The position numbers were made by a program, and so were the translations under genes. A DNA stretch of 49,613 nt from Salinivenus lutea (lineage in GTDB: Bacteria; Bacteroidota; Rhodothermia; Rhodothermales; Salinibacteraceae), in contig NCRC01000027.1 of the NCBI GenBank assembly GCA_002894685.1, positions 1 through 49,613 on the forward strand. Direction: 5' to 3'. Position 1 is the stretch's first letter. Each line of letters begins with the position of its first letter. Under the pieces are notes generated by a model. That model searched no databases, was not told the origin of the DNA, and saw nothing but the letters and a program-made list of their open reading frames with translations. Shown here one piece after another: positions 1-8,697 of this stretch.

Positions 1-212
1 CCCGTCGCCCCTCCGCGCCCCCCGCCGCCCTGCGGAGTCCTGGCGCGTTTCGAGCACCGCCAACGGCGTGTGAGGGGCGTACGGCCGGATGATTCTGCGT
101 GAGAAGAGTGCAACGTGCACGAAAGGTCTCCATTTCCCCGAAATATTTCTCTGGCCTTGAGCGTTGTGCCGAGTGCTTTTCAAGCATCCTTTTCATCACT
201 CAACCCCGAGCT

Positions 213-737
213 ATGCACAACTCTCGACTTATCACTGCGTGCTTATCCCTCGCTCTGTTTGCGTTCCTGGCCGTTCCGGCCCAGGCCCAGCAGAGCGAAG
301 ACACGCAACCGAACATCGTCCAGACGGCCCAGCAGGCCGAGGGCTTCAACACCCTCGTGGAGGCCCTTCAGGCCGCCGGCCTCGTAGAGGCGCTTGAGGG
401 CGAGGGCCCGTTCACGGTCTTCGCGCCGACGGACTCGGCCTTCGCCGCCCTCGGAAGCACGCTGGACCAGCTCCTGGAAGAGGGCAATCGCGACCAGCTG
501 CGCTCCGTGCTGCAGTACCACGTAGTCTCCGGCAAAGCAATGGCCAGTGACGTCGTGGGCATGGAGTCCGCCACCACGCTGGCAGGCCCCTCCGTGGGCA
601 TCCAGGTGAACGATGGCACCGTGACGCTGCAGGGCCGCAACGAGGCCACTGTGGTGCAGGCAGACATTGAGGCGTCCAACGGCGTCATTCACGTGATCGA
701 CACGGTCCTCCTGCCGCCCGAAGAAGGCGACATGTAG
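213..737 (+). CDS. Secreted fasciclin (FAS1) domain protein
   Basis: A 174-aa protein with an N-terminal signal peptide (about residues 1-26, hydrophobic core then a PAQAQ cleavage area) followed by one FAS1 domain. The FAS1 H1 box is visible as FTVFAPTDSAFAAL, and the second conserved box as SNGVIHVIDTVLLPP near the C-terminus. FAS1 proteins are exported or cell-surface adhesion-like proteins; no enzymatic role is implied. The ATG at 213 was chosen because it starts the signal peptide directly; an in-frame ATG at 99 would add an implausible basic leader. It converges with the Blh gene across a shared hairpin terminator. The domain call is secure, the biological role unknown. Confidence 0.9.
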   Translation: MHNSRLITACLSLALFAFLAVPAQAQQSEDTQPNIVQTAQQAEGFNTLVEALQAAGLVEALEGEGPFTVFAPTDSAFAALGSTLDQLLEEGNRDQLRSVLQYHVVSGKAMASDVVGMESATTLAGPSVGIQVNDGTVTLQGRNEATVVQADIEASNGVIHVIDTVLLPPEEGDM

Positions 738-769
738 GATCGTCGCGTTTCACATCGGAAGTGAGCCCC

Positions 770-797
770 GGCCGTCTGTCCTTTGTGACGGACGGCC
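770..797. terminator. Shared hairpin terminator between convergent genes
   Basis: An 11-bp stem (one G:T pair) with a 6-nt loop CTTTGT between GGCCGTCTGTC and GACGGACGGCC. It lies between the stop of the fasciclin gene and the stop of the convergent Blh gene, so it could serve both. Only a weak T run (CATTTT) follows on the + strand. Confidence 0.6.
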
Positions 798-800
798 GTC

Positions 801-1781
801 TCATTTTCGGTTCGCACGGACGGGGGTCCGCCCCCGCCGCTCGCGCTGCCGATACAGCCGCTCCACGATAATCATGTGCGGCAGCGTCATCACCGCAATC
901 AGGATAAAGAGGAGCGCAATCATTTCGTCCCGGTCCCCAAACGCCTGCAGTCCGGCGTACAGCCCCCCCAGCAGAACGAACGAGAGTACGGTGAAGAGAG
1001 CCGCCTTCTGGTAGAAGTCGACAATCGACAGTTCGTGGCCCTGGTTGCGGAAAAACCGGATCAGCTCGAGAATGTGACCGAGCGAGTGCCAGAGGCCAAA
1101 GTACACCGCAAAGGCGATCAGCGGATGGACAAATCCGAAGAGTGCCGTGAGGAGGACCACATTCAGGGCTTCGCGCCCGCCCTTCCACGCAGGCACGGTC
1201 CCCGTCCCGTACGCAAGAAGAAGCGCCCCCACGTGCTGCCCCACCAGCCCGAGGAGCGTCGCCGTCTGGTAGGTCGTCGCCAGCGACCAGTCCAACACCC
1301 GCACGCCCCCGATGGCCTCGAAGATCGGGTCGACGAGGCCCGGGAAGGCGACGATCGGGAGGCCGATGAGGAAGAGCCCCCGTGAGGCGTACAGGAGGCG
1401 GGCCGGAAGGGGCGACAGGTCCCAGTACGCCATGTCGGCCTGCCCGAAGTGGTACATCGTCATCGCCAAAAAGACGGCGAGACAGCCCCCCGGCGCGATG
1501 GGCCACAAGGCGCCGTACGCGGCCATTAACGCCAGGTACGTCCCGTAAAACGTCGCCTGGTCGCGCCACGTGAACTGCAGGTCGTAGAGACGGGCCGCCA
1601 CCAGGTGATCGATGGCCCCGTGGGGAATGCCCGTGAGGGTGACGGCCACAAAGAGCACGACGAGCGCCGTCTCTTCGCCAAACGATCCGCCCCACCCGGC
1701 CACGACAGCCACAACGGTGGCGAGCACAACGGCAGCGTACAATCGGGGCGTGCGAAGGGACGGCGCGGGGGAATCAGGCAC
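801..1781 (-). CDS. blh: Brp/Blh-family beta-carotene 15,15'-dioxygenase
   Basis: A 326-aa polytopic membrane protein of the Brp/Blh family, which cleaves beta-carotene into two retinal molecules. The conserved histidine motifs are visible: GIPHGAIDH near residue 55, YHFGQAD near 110, FGLWHSLGH near 230 and LPHMIIVERLY near 300; these histidines ligate the iron. Hydrophobic segments alternate throughout. Retinal is the chromophore of microbial rhodopsins (for example xanthorhodopsin and halorhodopsins in Salinibacter), so the product feeds light-driven pumps in the same membrane; no rhodopsin gene lies in this window. It stands alone on the minus strand, divergent from pckA. The length is normal for the family. 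Confidence 0.93.
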   Translation of the reverse strand: MPDSPAPSLRTPRLYAAVVLATVVAVVAGWGGSFGEETALVVLFVAVTLTGIPHGAIDHLVAARLYDLQFTWRDQATFYGTYLALMAAYGALWPIAPGGCLAVFLAMTMYHFGQADMAYWDLSPLPARLLYASRGLFLIGLPIVAFPGLVDPIFEAIGGVRVLDWSLATTYQTATLLGLVGQHVGALLLAYGTGTVPAWKGGREALNVVLLTALFGFVHPLIAFAVYFGLWHSLGHILELIRFFRNQGHELSIVDFYQKAALFTVLSFVLLGGLYAGLQAFGDRDEMIALLFILIAVMTLPHMIIVERLYRQRERRGRTPVRANRK

Positions 1782-2040
1782 GACAGGTCGGGACGCGATT
1801 CAAGTGTTCGGATGATGGCCGTAAGGTATCAATTGTGACGGGGTGGGTCCAACGCCTCGGTCTTGTGGCGCCACGTTCCGACAGAGACGTTGCATTCGGG
1901 CCCCGAAGACCGTCCAGCCTCGGGGACCTGTGCCCCGGCGCTCCGTCCGTGAATCTGTCGGCGCCCGTCTGCAATCGAGATCTCTGCCTTTTATCCTTCA
2001 AGTGTTCACCTCTACTGTTCACGCATCTCCTCGCCCCCTC

Positions 2041-3633
<1,593 letters not shown>

Positions 3634-3654
3634 CCCGTTGCTCCGCCCGTCGAC

Positions 3655-3844
3655 GGCGCACCCCCGAACAGGTCGAAGCTCCCCTCCCGGGTGCGCCAAT
3701 CTTCCCGGGCCCCAATCGGGTGTCCGCCGTACCCTGCGTGTGTCCTCCTTCGGGATGCGCCTTCCGGGCACCTACGACTTTCACCGAAGGGGGTGAAACC
3801 GGTGTGAGGGAGCTTCGGCTGACTCACGCCGGGGGCTTTGCAAG
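3655..3844 (+). ncRNA. Possible structured RNA downstream of pckA
   Basis: The 3' region of pckA holds several consecutive inverted repeats before the terminator. There is a perfect 9-bp stem GGCGCACCC/GGGTGCGCC (3655-3663 with 3689-3697). A 7-bp hairpin TTTCACC/GGTGAAA follows around 3780-3799, then an 8-bp stem GGTGTGAG/CTCACGCC around 3801-3830. In addition CGAAGCTCCC near 3674 is complementary to GGGAGCTTCG near 3808. No protein in this stretch looks real. It could be a 3'-UTR-derived small RNA, an independent ncRNA or just a folded tail; I do not recognise a known family. Confidence 0.3.
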
Positions 3845-3876
3845 AACCGGGTGGTCCACGGACCGCCCGGTTTTTT
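3845..3876 (+). terminator. Rho-independent terminator after pckA region
   Basis: A GC-rich hairpin with arms CCGGGTGGTCC and GGACCGCCCGG (one wobble) is followed immediately by six T residues and further T-rich sequence. It ends transcription of pckA or of the structured RNA before it, and separates them from the minus-strand gene that ends at 3883. Confidence 0.8.
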
Positions 3877-3882
3877 GCGTTT

Positions 3883-4329
3883 TTAGGACCCCGACTCCTC
3901 GGTCGGCCACCGCGTCTCCTCCGGCAAATCGCCGTCGGGCGGCTGCAGCAAAAGCTCTTCGGGCAAATCGTTCACCTGATCGTCCGGGTTCACCACGGCA
4001 ACGATGGGGAGGGCCAGCGCGGTGAAGAACTTCCCCAACGCCGCAATCAAGAACTCCTGCTGGAATTCGACCATGTCCTCCACAAAGCGGCCGTCGTCGT
4101 TCAGGTGCCCCTGGATGTCGAGGTACAACACGCGGGGCCAGTCGGGGAACCGGTCCTGCGCCTCCGTGAGCAGGTCGAACACGTCGTGGGCGGCCGTTTC
4201 AAAGTCGTCGCCCTCGTCCACGATGTGATAGAGAGACACGGTGTTGTCGAAGTTCATGTGGATGCCCGGCGCGTCCGGCTTGTTGTAGTCCGGAATAAAC
4301 TCCGGCGCCTCATCGCTCGACGTGCTCAT
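3883..4329 (-). CDS. Conserved hypothetical acidic cytoplasmic protein
   Basis: A 148-aa soluble acidic protein with no signal peptide or membrane segment. It contains a predicted alternation of helices and strands (for example WPRVLYLDIQGHLNDD and LPIVAVVNPDDQ) and an acidic, proline-rich tail. I do not recognise a family. It lies directly downstream of the chorismate mutase gene on the same strand (82-bp gap), so it may be co-transcribed with it, but nothing in the sequence gives a function. Confidence 0.7.
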   Translation of the reverse strand: MSTSSDEAPEFIPDYNKPDAPGIHMNFDNTVSLYHIVDEGDDFETAAHDVFDLLTEAQDRFPDWPRVLYLDIQGHLNDDGRFVEDMVEFQQEFLIAALGKFFTALALPIVAVVNPDDQVNDLPEELLLQPPDGDLPEETRWPTEESGS

Positions 4330-4411
4330 ACGACTGGTACGAAACGGTGAAAAGAGTGCGGGCGGTTGAATGTCCGCACAGGGCGTGAGATTCCAGTGCC
4401 CGCCCTCCCGC

Positions 4412-4723
4412 CTAAGACGCCTCCGGCACTGCGTGCGCCTCGTCCGTCCGGCGCCGGCGCCGCTGCCGCTCCACCGACTGGGACAGCACCTCCTCGTAGA
4501 TCTGCCGGGCCACCTCCGGGGCCAGGCCGTGCTCTTCGGCGAGGGTCGTCACCCGGTCCAGGAGCTCTTGCTCGCGATCGGGATCGCGCACCGAATCGCC
4601 GTTCTCGGCCTTCGTCTCACAGAGCTCATCGACGAGGGCATAGCGCTCGGCCAGCAGTTCAACGACGCGGCGGTCGATTTCATCGATGGTCTCGCGGGCG
4701 TCGCGGAGGGAAGGAGTCGACAT
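4412..4723 (-). CDS. aroQ: Chorismate mutase, AroQ class (type II)
   Basis: A 103-aa all-helical AroQ-fold chorismate mutase, converting chorismate to prephenate at the entry to phenylalanine and tyrosine synthesis. The N-terminal signature is clear: LRDARETIDEIDRRVVELLAER, then a second segment (residues about 45-75) with DPDREQELLDRV, and the closing helix PEVARQIYEEVLSQSVERQRR. Monofunctional length; a basic tail of consecutive arginines follows. The ATG at 4723 starts right at the first helix; the longer in-frame extension reads through the regulatory leader and is not homologous. Upstream on the same strand lie a short leader peptide rich in Tyr and Leu ending in Phe and an intrinsic terminator, suggesting transcription attenuation by Tyr/Phe-tRNA supply. 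Confidence 0.9.
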   Translation of the reverse strand: MSTPSLRDARETIDEIDRRVVELLAERYALVDELCETKAENGDSVRDPDREQELLDRVTTLAEEHGLAPEVARQIYEEVLSQSVERQRRRRRTDEAHAVPEAS

Positions 4724-4794
4724 GGGTGGAAGCAACGGGTATGAACGAAAGCGGAGGAATGTCCACCGACGTTGGCCTTCGCTCCCACACATAC

Positions 4795-4909
4795 AAAACC
4801 CGCCGGGACCGAAGGCGATCGACCGGCGGGGACAACACAGGAATGCGGGTGCGTGCGTGCTACGAACCGCCGGCTGGGGGAAACAGATACAGATAGAGAT
4901 ACCCCAGCC
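4795..4909 (-). promoter_or_regulatory. Four-segment transcription attenuator of aroQ
   Basis: Read on the minus strand in transcript order. Segment 1 is GGCTGGGG (plus 4902-4909). Then come the Tyr/Phe codons of the leader peptide. Segment 2 is CCCCAGCC (4872-4879), which pairs perfectly with segment 1 and continues as CCGGCGG (4867-4873). Segment 3 is CCCGCCGG (4823-4830) and segment 4 CCGGCGGG (4799-4806), followed by TTTT (4795-4798). 3:4 is a perfect 8-bp intrinsic terminator; 2:3 gives a perfect 7-bp antiterminator; 1:2 and 2:3 are mutually exclusive. A ribosome stalled at the Tyr/Phe codons would cover segment 1 and favour read-through, the classical amino-acid attenuation layout. Confidence 0.7.
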
Positions 4910-4976
4910 CGGCACGACCGAGGGCCCGGCGCGCCGTGAATGCGGAGTCCGTAAGCGTTGGAGCACGCAGATTCAT
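4860..4976 (-). CDS. Leader peptide of the aroQ attenuator
   Basis: A 38-aa reading frame beginning MNLRAPTLTDS and ending GYLYLYLFPPAGGS before a TAG stop. The run Tyr-Leu-Tyr-Leu-Tyr-Leu-Phe is encoded with TAT, TAT, TAT and TTT, although this genome strongly prefers C-ending codons. The run lies exactly in the loop of the 1:2 hairpin described for the attenuator. Stop to terminator stem is 29 nt and the aroQ ATG is 136 nt downstream. No homology is expected for such a peptide; the call rests on position, composition and the RNA structures. The start ATG at 4976 is the nearest upstream; a longer frame to 5048 exists. Confidence 0.6.
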   Translation of the reverse strand: MNLRAPTLTDSAFTARRALGRAGLGYLYLYLFPPAGGS

Positions 4977-5117
4977 GATGATCAAACGGTAGGGACTGCG
5001 GGACGGGATGTCAAGGCCGAGCCCGAAAATCCGTCTTTTTCGAGCCAATGTGCCGTCCGACCGAAATTGTTGAGGCGAGCGACGAGCCGGGCCGTACGAC
5101 CAACGCCCGGCGTGGCC

Positions 5118-5606
5118 CTACCCTTCCGAGCGGTGCGTGTGCGGGCGCGACGCCGCATCCGGACGTCGCTGTTGCACCAGGCCTCCCAAAATGGCGAGGG
5201 CAAAGCCGAGCCCGGCCACCGCAATGGCCACACTGGAGCCTGACAGCGCCCAGCCAACGCCCGCCGCAATCACGACGGTGCCGCCAATGCCCATGAGGCC
5301 GAGCCCGAGGGCCCGCCACACGTCCTGCCCGTCCCCCACCACCGTGCCGCCCGTTCCGGCGGCGTCCGGCGGCAGCATGTCCAGGTCATCGAGCATGTGC
5401 CAGGCGCGGTGCGCCTCCTGCCCCGACACCACCAGCCGCACGCCCTGCGTTCGCTGCATCTGGGGATAGGCGCCCCCGGCATCGTCGGTGGCCAGCACCG
5501 CACGAATGCCCTGGGCATCGAGTCGCCCCTTCGCCATTTCCGCGTCGTAGCGGGCGGTGTACGTGGCAATGACGGTCGGGTCATCGAAAGACAAATGGAC
5601 AGGCAT
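5118..5606 (-). CDS. DUF2007-type protein with two membrane helices
   Basis: A 162-aa protein. Residues about 10-80 resemble the DUF2007 'putative signal transducing protein' fold (YDAEMAKGRLDAQGIRAVLATDDAGG and VRLVVSGQEAHRAWHMLDD), which is PII/ACT-like. Two hydrophobic stretches follow (about residues 95-145, ALGLGLMGIGGTVVIAAGVG and VAIAVAGLGFALAILGGLV), so it is probably anchored in the inner membrane with a short basic tail. Function unknown. It precedes the aroQ leader on the same strand but with a long gap, so it is probably a separate unit. Confidence 0.75.
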   Translation of the reverse strand: MPVHLSFDDPTVIATYTARYDAEMAKGRLDAQGIRAVLATDDAGGAYPQMQRTQGVRLVVSGQEAHRAWHMLDDLDMLPPDAAGTGGTVVGDGQDVWRALGLGLMGIGGTVVIAAGVGWALSGSSVAIAVAGLGFALAILGGLVQQRRPDAASRPHTHRSEG

Positions 5607-5737
5607 GGCCCCGACAGGTGGTCATGGAGCAAACGGTGGGTCTCCTGCTTCCCCAAGCAGTACGCTGGGAAAGGACGGTAGGTACGCCTGTCCCCACGCA
5701 GTCGATCCCTGCGCGTGGGAGAACCTTCTCCCGCCCC

Positions 5738-6499
5738 TCAACACGACGGCGGGGAATCGAGGGAGAACGAATCGAGCGTCGCGGCCGACCCGTCCGCCGC
5801 GTACGCCAGCAGATCAAACTGTGCCTCCACCCGGTCCTTCACCCGAATGAGCCCAAAGGCCTTGCTGGGCGGCTCCACGTTGAAGTCGGTCATCTTGAGC
5901 GGCGTGCACCCGCGCAGCCGAAAGTGACTCGCGTCCAGGGCGTGCCCGATCGCCTCCAGGCGCACGACCCGCTTCGTGCCCGAGATGGAGAGCGCCCCGA
6001 TCGCGTTCACCTTCCGCCACTGCCGCGACGTGTCGGTGGGCGCCCCCACGGTTGCGTGGATGAGCTCAAACCGAATCTCGGGGTGCTCCTCCATGTTCAG
6101 GGCCTCCTGGAGATCGTCCGTCATCCGGTCGTTCCCACAATCGAAGGCCTGAACCGGCATCTGCACAACGACCTCGGTCTGTTGCTCGGGCACGGTGTCG
6201 GGCACCGTATCGCGCTGCGCCGGAAGCCGCGCCCGACCGTCGACCTGCTGCACCGCACACGTAAACGACCGAATCGATGCGTTCCCTTGAATCTGAAACT
6301 GACTCTTCGGGTGAAGGACGAGGCGCATTTCCTCCGTACGAGTGGAGTCCTGGCCCCGGGCCCGGTCCTGCGTGCCGGCGAGATCCTGCGTGCGGGAGAG
6401 GTCCTGCGTACGAGCAGGGCCCGGAAGCAACAGGAGCCCCACAAGCAGCCCCACTAGACCGCCGATCGTCCACGCTCGAATGCGCATAATAGGCCTCAT
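5738..6499 (-). CDS. YceI-like exported protein with a TQD repeat linker
   Basis: A 253-aa protein with a signal peptide (MRIRAWTIGGLVGLLVGLLL, from the second ATG at 6487; the first ATG is at 6499). Next comes a short tandem repeat of 6-residue units ending TQD/GQD (about residues 31-50), then a YceI-like beta-barrel domain. The YceI hallmarks are partly visible: a start region of FQIQGNASIRSFTC, a middle segment DDLQEALNMEEHPEIRFEL, and the end KMTDFNVEPPSKAFGLIRVKDRVEAQFDLLA. YceI proteins are periplasmic lipocalin-like proteins that bind polyisoprenoids or amphiphiles. It follows another YceI gene with a 16-bp gap, so the two form an operon. The divergence and the two extra cysteines are notable. 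Confidence 0.8.
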   Translation of the reverse strand: MRPIMRIRAWTIGGLVGLLVGLLLLPGPARTQDLSRTQDLAGTQDRARGQDSTRTEEMRLVLHPKSQFQIQGNASIRSFTCAVQQVDGRARLPAQRDTVPDTVPEQQTEVVVQMPVQAFDCGNDRMTDDLQEALNMEEHPEIRFELIHATVGAPTDTSRQWRKVNAIGALSISGTKRVVRLEAIGHALDASHFRLRGCTPLKMTDFNVEPPSKAFGLIRVKDRVEAQFDLLAYAADGSAATLDSFSLDSPPSC

Positions 6500-6515
6500 G
6501 TCCGCTACGGGAAAA

Positions 6516-7115
6516 CTATTGGGCTTGCAACATCACGTCGAAGGTCAGCCGGATGCCGTCCGAGACCGTCAGGGCTCCCAGAAGGGCCGACGGACGCTCC
6601 ACATTGAATTCGCTCAGCTTCAGTTCGTGCTCGCCACGGACGTGATACCCGTTGTCTCCCTGCGAGGCTCCCTTCGCGCGCAACGTGACGGTTCGGGTCT
6701 CGCCCGCAATGGTGAGGTCCCCGTTGGCAATCACGGCAAACGAGTCCGCCTCGGCCGTAGCCACGGTCACCGAATCCGAGCGGAACTGCACCGTGGGATA
6801 TTCTTCTTTTTTGAGCGCCTTGTGGGCCTTCTCCTGCATCGAGCTGCGGTTCGCGACGAGCGCCTCGACCGGCACCTCGACGGAGATCGAGTGAATGGCC
6901 GGGGAGCCGCTTTCGACCGGACTGAAGTCGGCCTGCCCACTGAACGACTCGACGTCCATCGTCCAGTCGCGCACATTCGAGGAGCCGTGCACGGTCATCT
7001 CACCCTCCTCGTGAAGTTGAAAAGTCGTCGTATCGGCCGGCGCGGTAGCCGAGGCCGCCGGGGCGACGCCAGCAAACAACAGGCCGATCAGGGCAAAAAG
7101 GAACGAGAGTCTCAT
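6516..7115 (-). CDS. YceI family periplasmic protein
   Basis: A 199-aa protein with a clear signal peptide (residues 1 to about 23, ending PAASATA) and a complete YceI domain. The motifs are VHGSSNVRDWTMDVESFSG, SISVEVPVEAL, KAHKALKKEEYPTVQFRS, LTIAGETRTVTL and the closing LKLSEFNVERPSALLGALTVSDGIRLTFDVML. The family binds isoprenoid-type lipids in the periplasm and often sits beside electron-transfer or envelope genes. It is the first gene of a pair with the next YceI paralogue and lies downstream of the porin on the same strand (109-bp gap). Confidence 0.92.
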   Translation of the reverse strand: MRLSFLFALIGLLFAGVAPAASATAPADTTTFQLHEEGEMTVHGSSNVRDWTMDVESFSGQADFSPVESGSPAIHSISVEVPVEALVANRSSMQEKAHKALKKEEYPTVQFRSDSVTVATAEADSFAVIANGDLTIAGETRTVTLRAKGASQGDNGYHVRGEHELKLSEFNVERPSALLGALTVSDGIRLTFDVMLQAQ

Positions 7116-7224
7116 AACAAATCGGAGATTGGTGTACGGAATGCTGCCCCCGCGGCGGGCCGCCTCGATTCAGGCAACCCGCCAAAGCGGATCGAGCAGC
7201 GCTTGAGAGTGGATACAGGGATGG

Positions 7225-8478
7225 TTAGAAGGACACAACGCCCTCAATCATCACACCGTCGAATTCGGCGCCTACTTCCGGACCGGTTGGGTAGTCATCG
7301 TACGACTGCGTGACGTATTCGGCCTTCACGACGATGTTCTTCGTCATGAACCACCCGGCGCCCAACTGCCAGCGGTCGATGGACACCTCGTTCCAGTTCG
7401 GCGTGTCGGTGCCGAGGTCGCGGTCGGACGTCACGGTGTTGTACCGGGCCCCGACGTACAGGTCGTCGTCCAGGAACCGGTAGATGGCCTCCGCGGCGTA
7501 CTGGTTCGTGGTGGCGTCGTCATTGCCGGTTGCCTCGCCGGTGATCGTTTCGATCGTGCCGAACAGCTCCAGGCCGCCGACCTTCACGAACGGATTCAGC
7601 ATAAAGGCCGTCGTCTGCTCGCCGTAATTCACCCGAAGGCGGCCCGACCAGTCTCCGCCCGAGACGACGTTGTAGTAGCGCGAGCCGGCCCGGTCGCCCG
7701 AGTGCAGTTGCCCATCGTTCGAGTTGGCCGTGTAGTACGCTGACCCCGTCAGGCGAACCCGTGCGAGATTCCCGACCCGGGTGTCGTATCCCACTTTGCC
7801 GTGGAAGGAGGGTGCCCGGTCGTCCGGGTTGGTAACCGTGGGGTTCAGCGCTCCGCCAAAGCCCCCAACCACGAGGAAGCCGTTCGACTTAACGGTGGCT
7901 TCCGCGCCAACCTCTGTCGTAAAGGCATCCACGATGTTGTTTCCGACAAACGGGTTCTGAATCGCGTCCGCATTGTCGGTGCGGCGGTAGTGTGCGTCTC
8001 CGTAGTTCGGCATGAAGTGCCCGGCCCGGATCGATATGTTCCGCATCAGGCCTTCCGCGCCCTCAATCGGCAGCTCGTTCACCTGAAGGTATCCGCCCTT
8101 TACCCAGGCCTCGGGGTGGTGTCGGGACGACAGGTAGGTACGCACGTGCAACCGAATGCCCCGGGCCATCTGCGCGTCGAGGTCGAGGTTGGCCGTCGCA
8201 AGGTTAAACCCTCGGCCAATGTCATCCAAATTGCCGGCGTCGTTGCTCTGGGTAATGCCCTGCAACTGCTGCGTGAACGCTCCGCCGAGCTTCACCGCAA
8301 AGCCATCGTAGGCCGTGTCGTCCTGCATGGGCGACTCAAAGATGTTGATCCCATCTTGGCCCACGGGTCGGTTGTACCGTAGGACGTCGTCCATAATCTC
8401 AACCGACTGGCCCATTGCCGACAGGGGAAGCGCGGCGGCCAATATTAAAAGTGTAAGAGTGCGAGTAAAGGTATTCAT
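7225..8478 (-). CDS. Outer-membrane porin, OprO/OprP-like beta-barrel
   Basis: A 417-aa protein with a signal peptide (MNTFTRTLTLLILAAALPLSAMGQS) and repeated alternating hydrophobic/polar segments of a 16-18-stranded barrel. The barrel ends in ...FDGVMIEGVVSF with a C-terminal phenylalanine, the usual outer-membrane insertion signal. Features typical of phosphate-selective-porin-type proteins include ...RAGHFMPNYGDAHYRRTDNA in the N-terminal half and WQLGAGWFMTKNIVVKAEYV near the end. Substrate cannot be told from sequence. The ATG at 8478 starts the signal peptide; the longer frame upstream is not homologous. Two direct repeats lie upstream and may be an operator. Confidence 0.85.
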   Translation of the reverse strand: MNTFTRTLTLLILAAALPLSAMGQSVEIMDDVLRYNRPVGQDGINIFESPMQDDTAYDGFAVKLGGAFTQQLQGITQSNDAGNLDDIGRGFNLATANLDLDAQMARGIRLHVRTYLSSRHHPEAWVKGGYLQVNELPIEGAEGLMRNISIRAGHFMPNYGDAHYRRTDNADAIQNPFVGNNIVDAFTTEVGAEATVKSNGFLVVGGFGGALNPTVTNPDDRAPSFHGKVGYDTRVGNLARVRLTGSAYYTANSNDGQLHSGDRAGSRYYNVVSGGDWSGRLRVNYGEQTTAFMLNPFVKVGGLELFGTIETITGEATGNDDATTNQYAAEAIYRFLDDDLYVGARYNTVTSDRDLGTDTPNWNEVSIDRWQLGAGWFMTKNIVVKAEYVTQSYDDYPTGPEVGAEFDGVMIEGVVSF

Positions 8479-8543
8479 GGTGTCGGAAGGGATAATGATA
8501 CGGTAAGCGAAACGATGCACGCCGTGGCTCCAGCGCTTTTGTT

Positions 8544-8581
8544 TTAGGATGGTTACATGATTGTGCCTTAGGATGGCTACA
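8544..8581. promoter_or_regulatory. Tandem direct repeat upstream of the porin gene
   Basis: The sequence TTAGGATGG(T/C)TACA occurs twice (8544-8557 and 8568-8581) with a 24-bp period, 66-103 bp upstream of the porin start. Two same-orientation copies spaced about two helical turns apart resemble a binding site for a tandem-binding regulator such as a PhoB/OmpR-type protein. No regulator was identified. Confidence 0.35.
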
Positions 8582-8697
8582 AGGTGCCCCCTCGCGGGGC
8601 CCGGTGTTGACAGCAACACCCCGATGCCCTCCCCCGGCTTCGCCCCGCCGTGGGGTAGGTGCATTCCCCACAGGGGTAAGGGTACCCCCCACACGCC

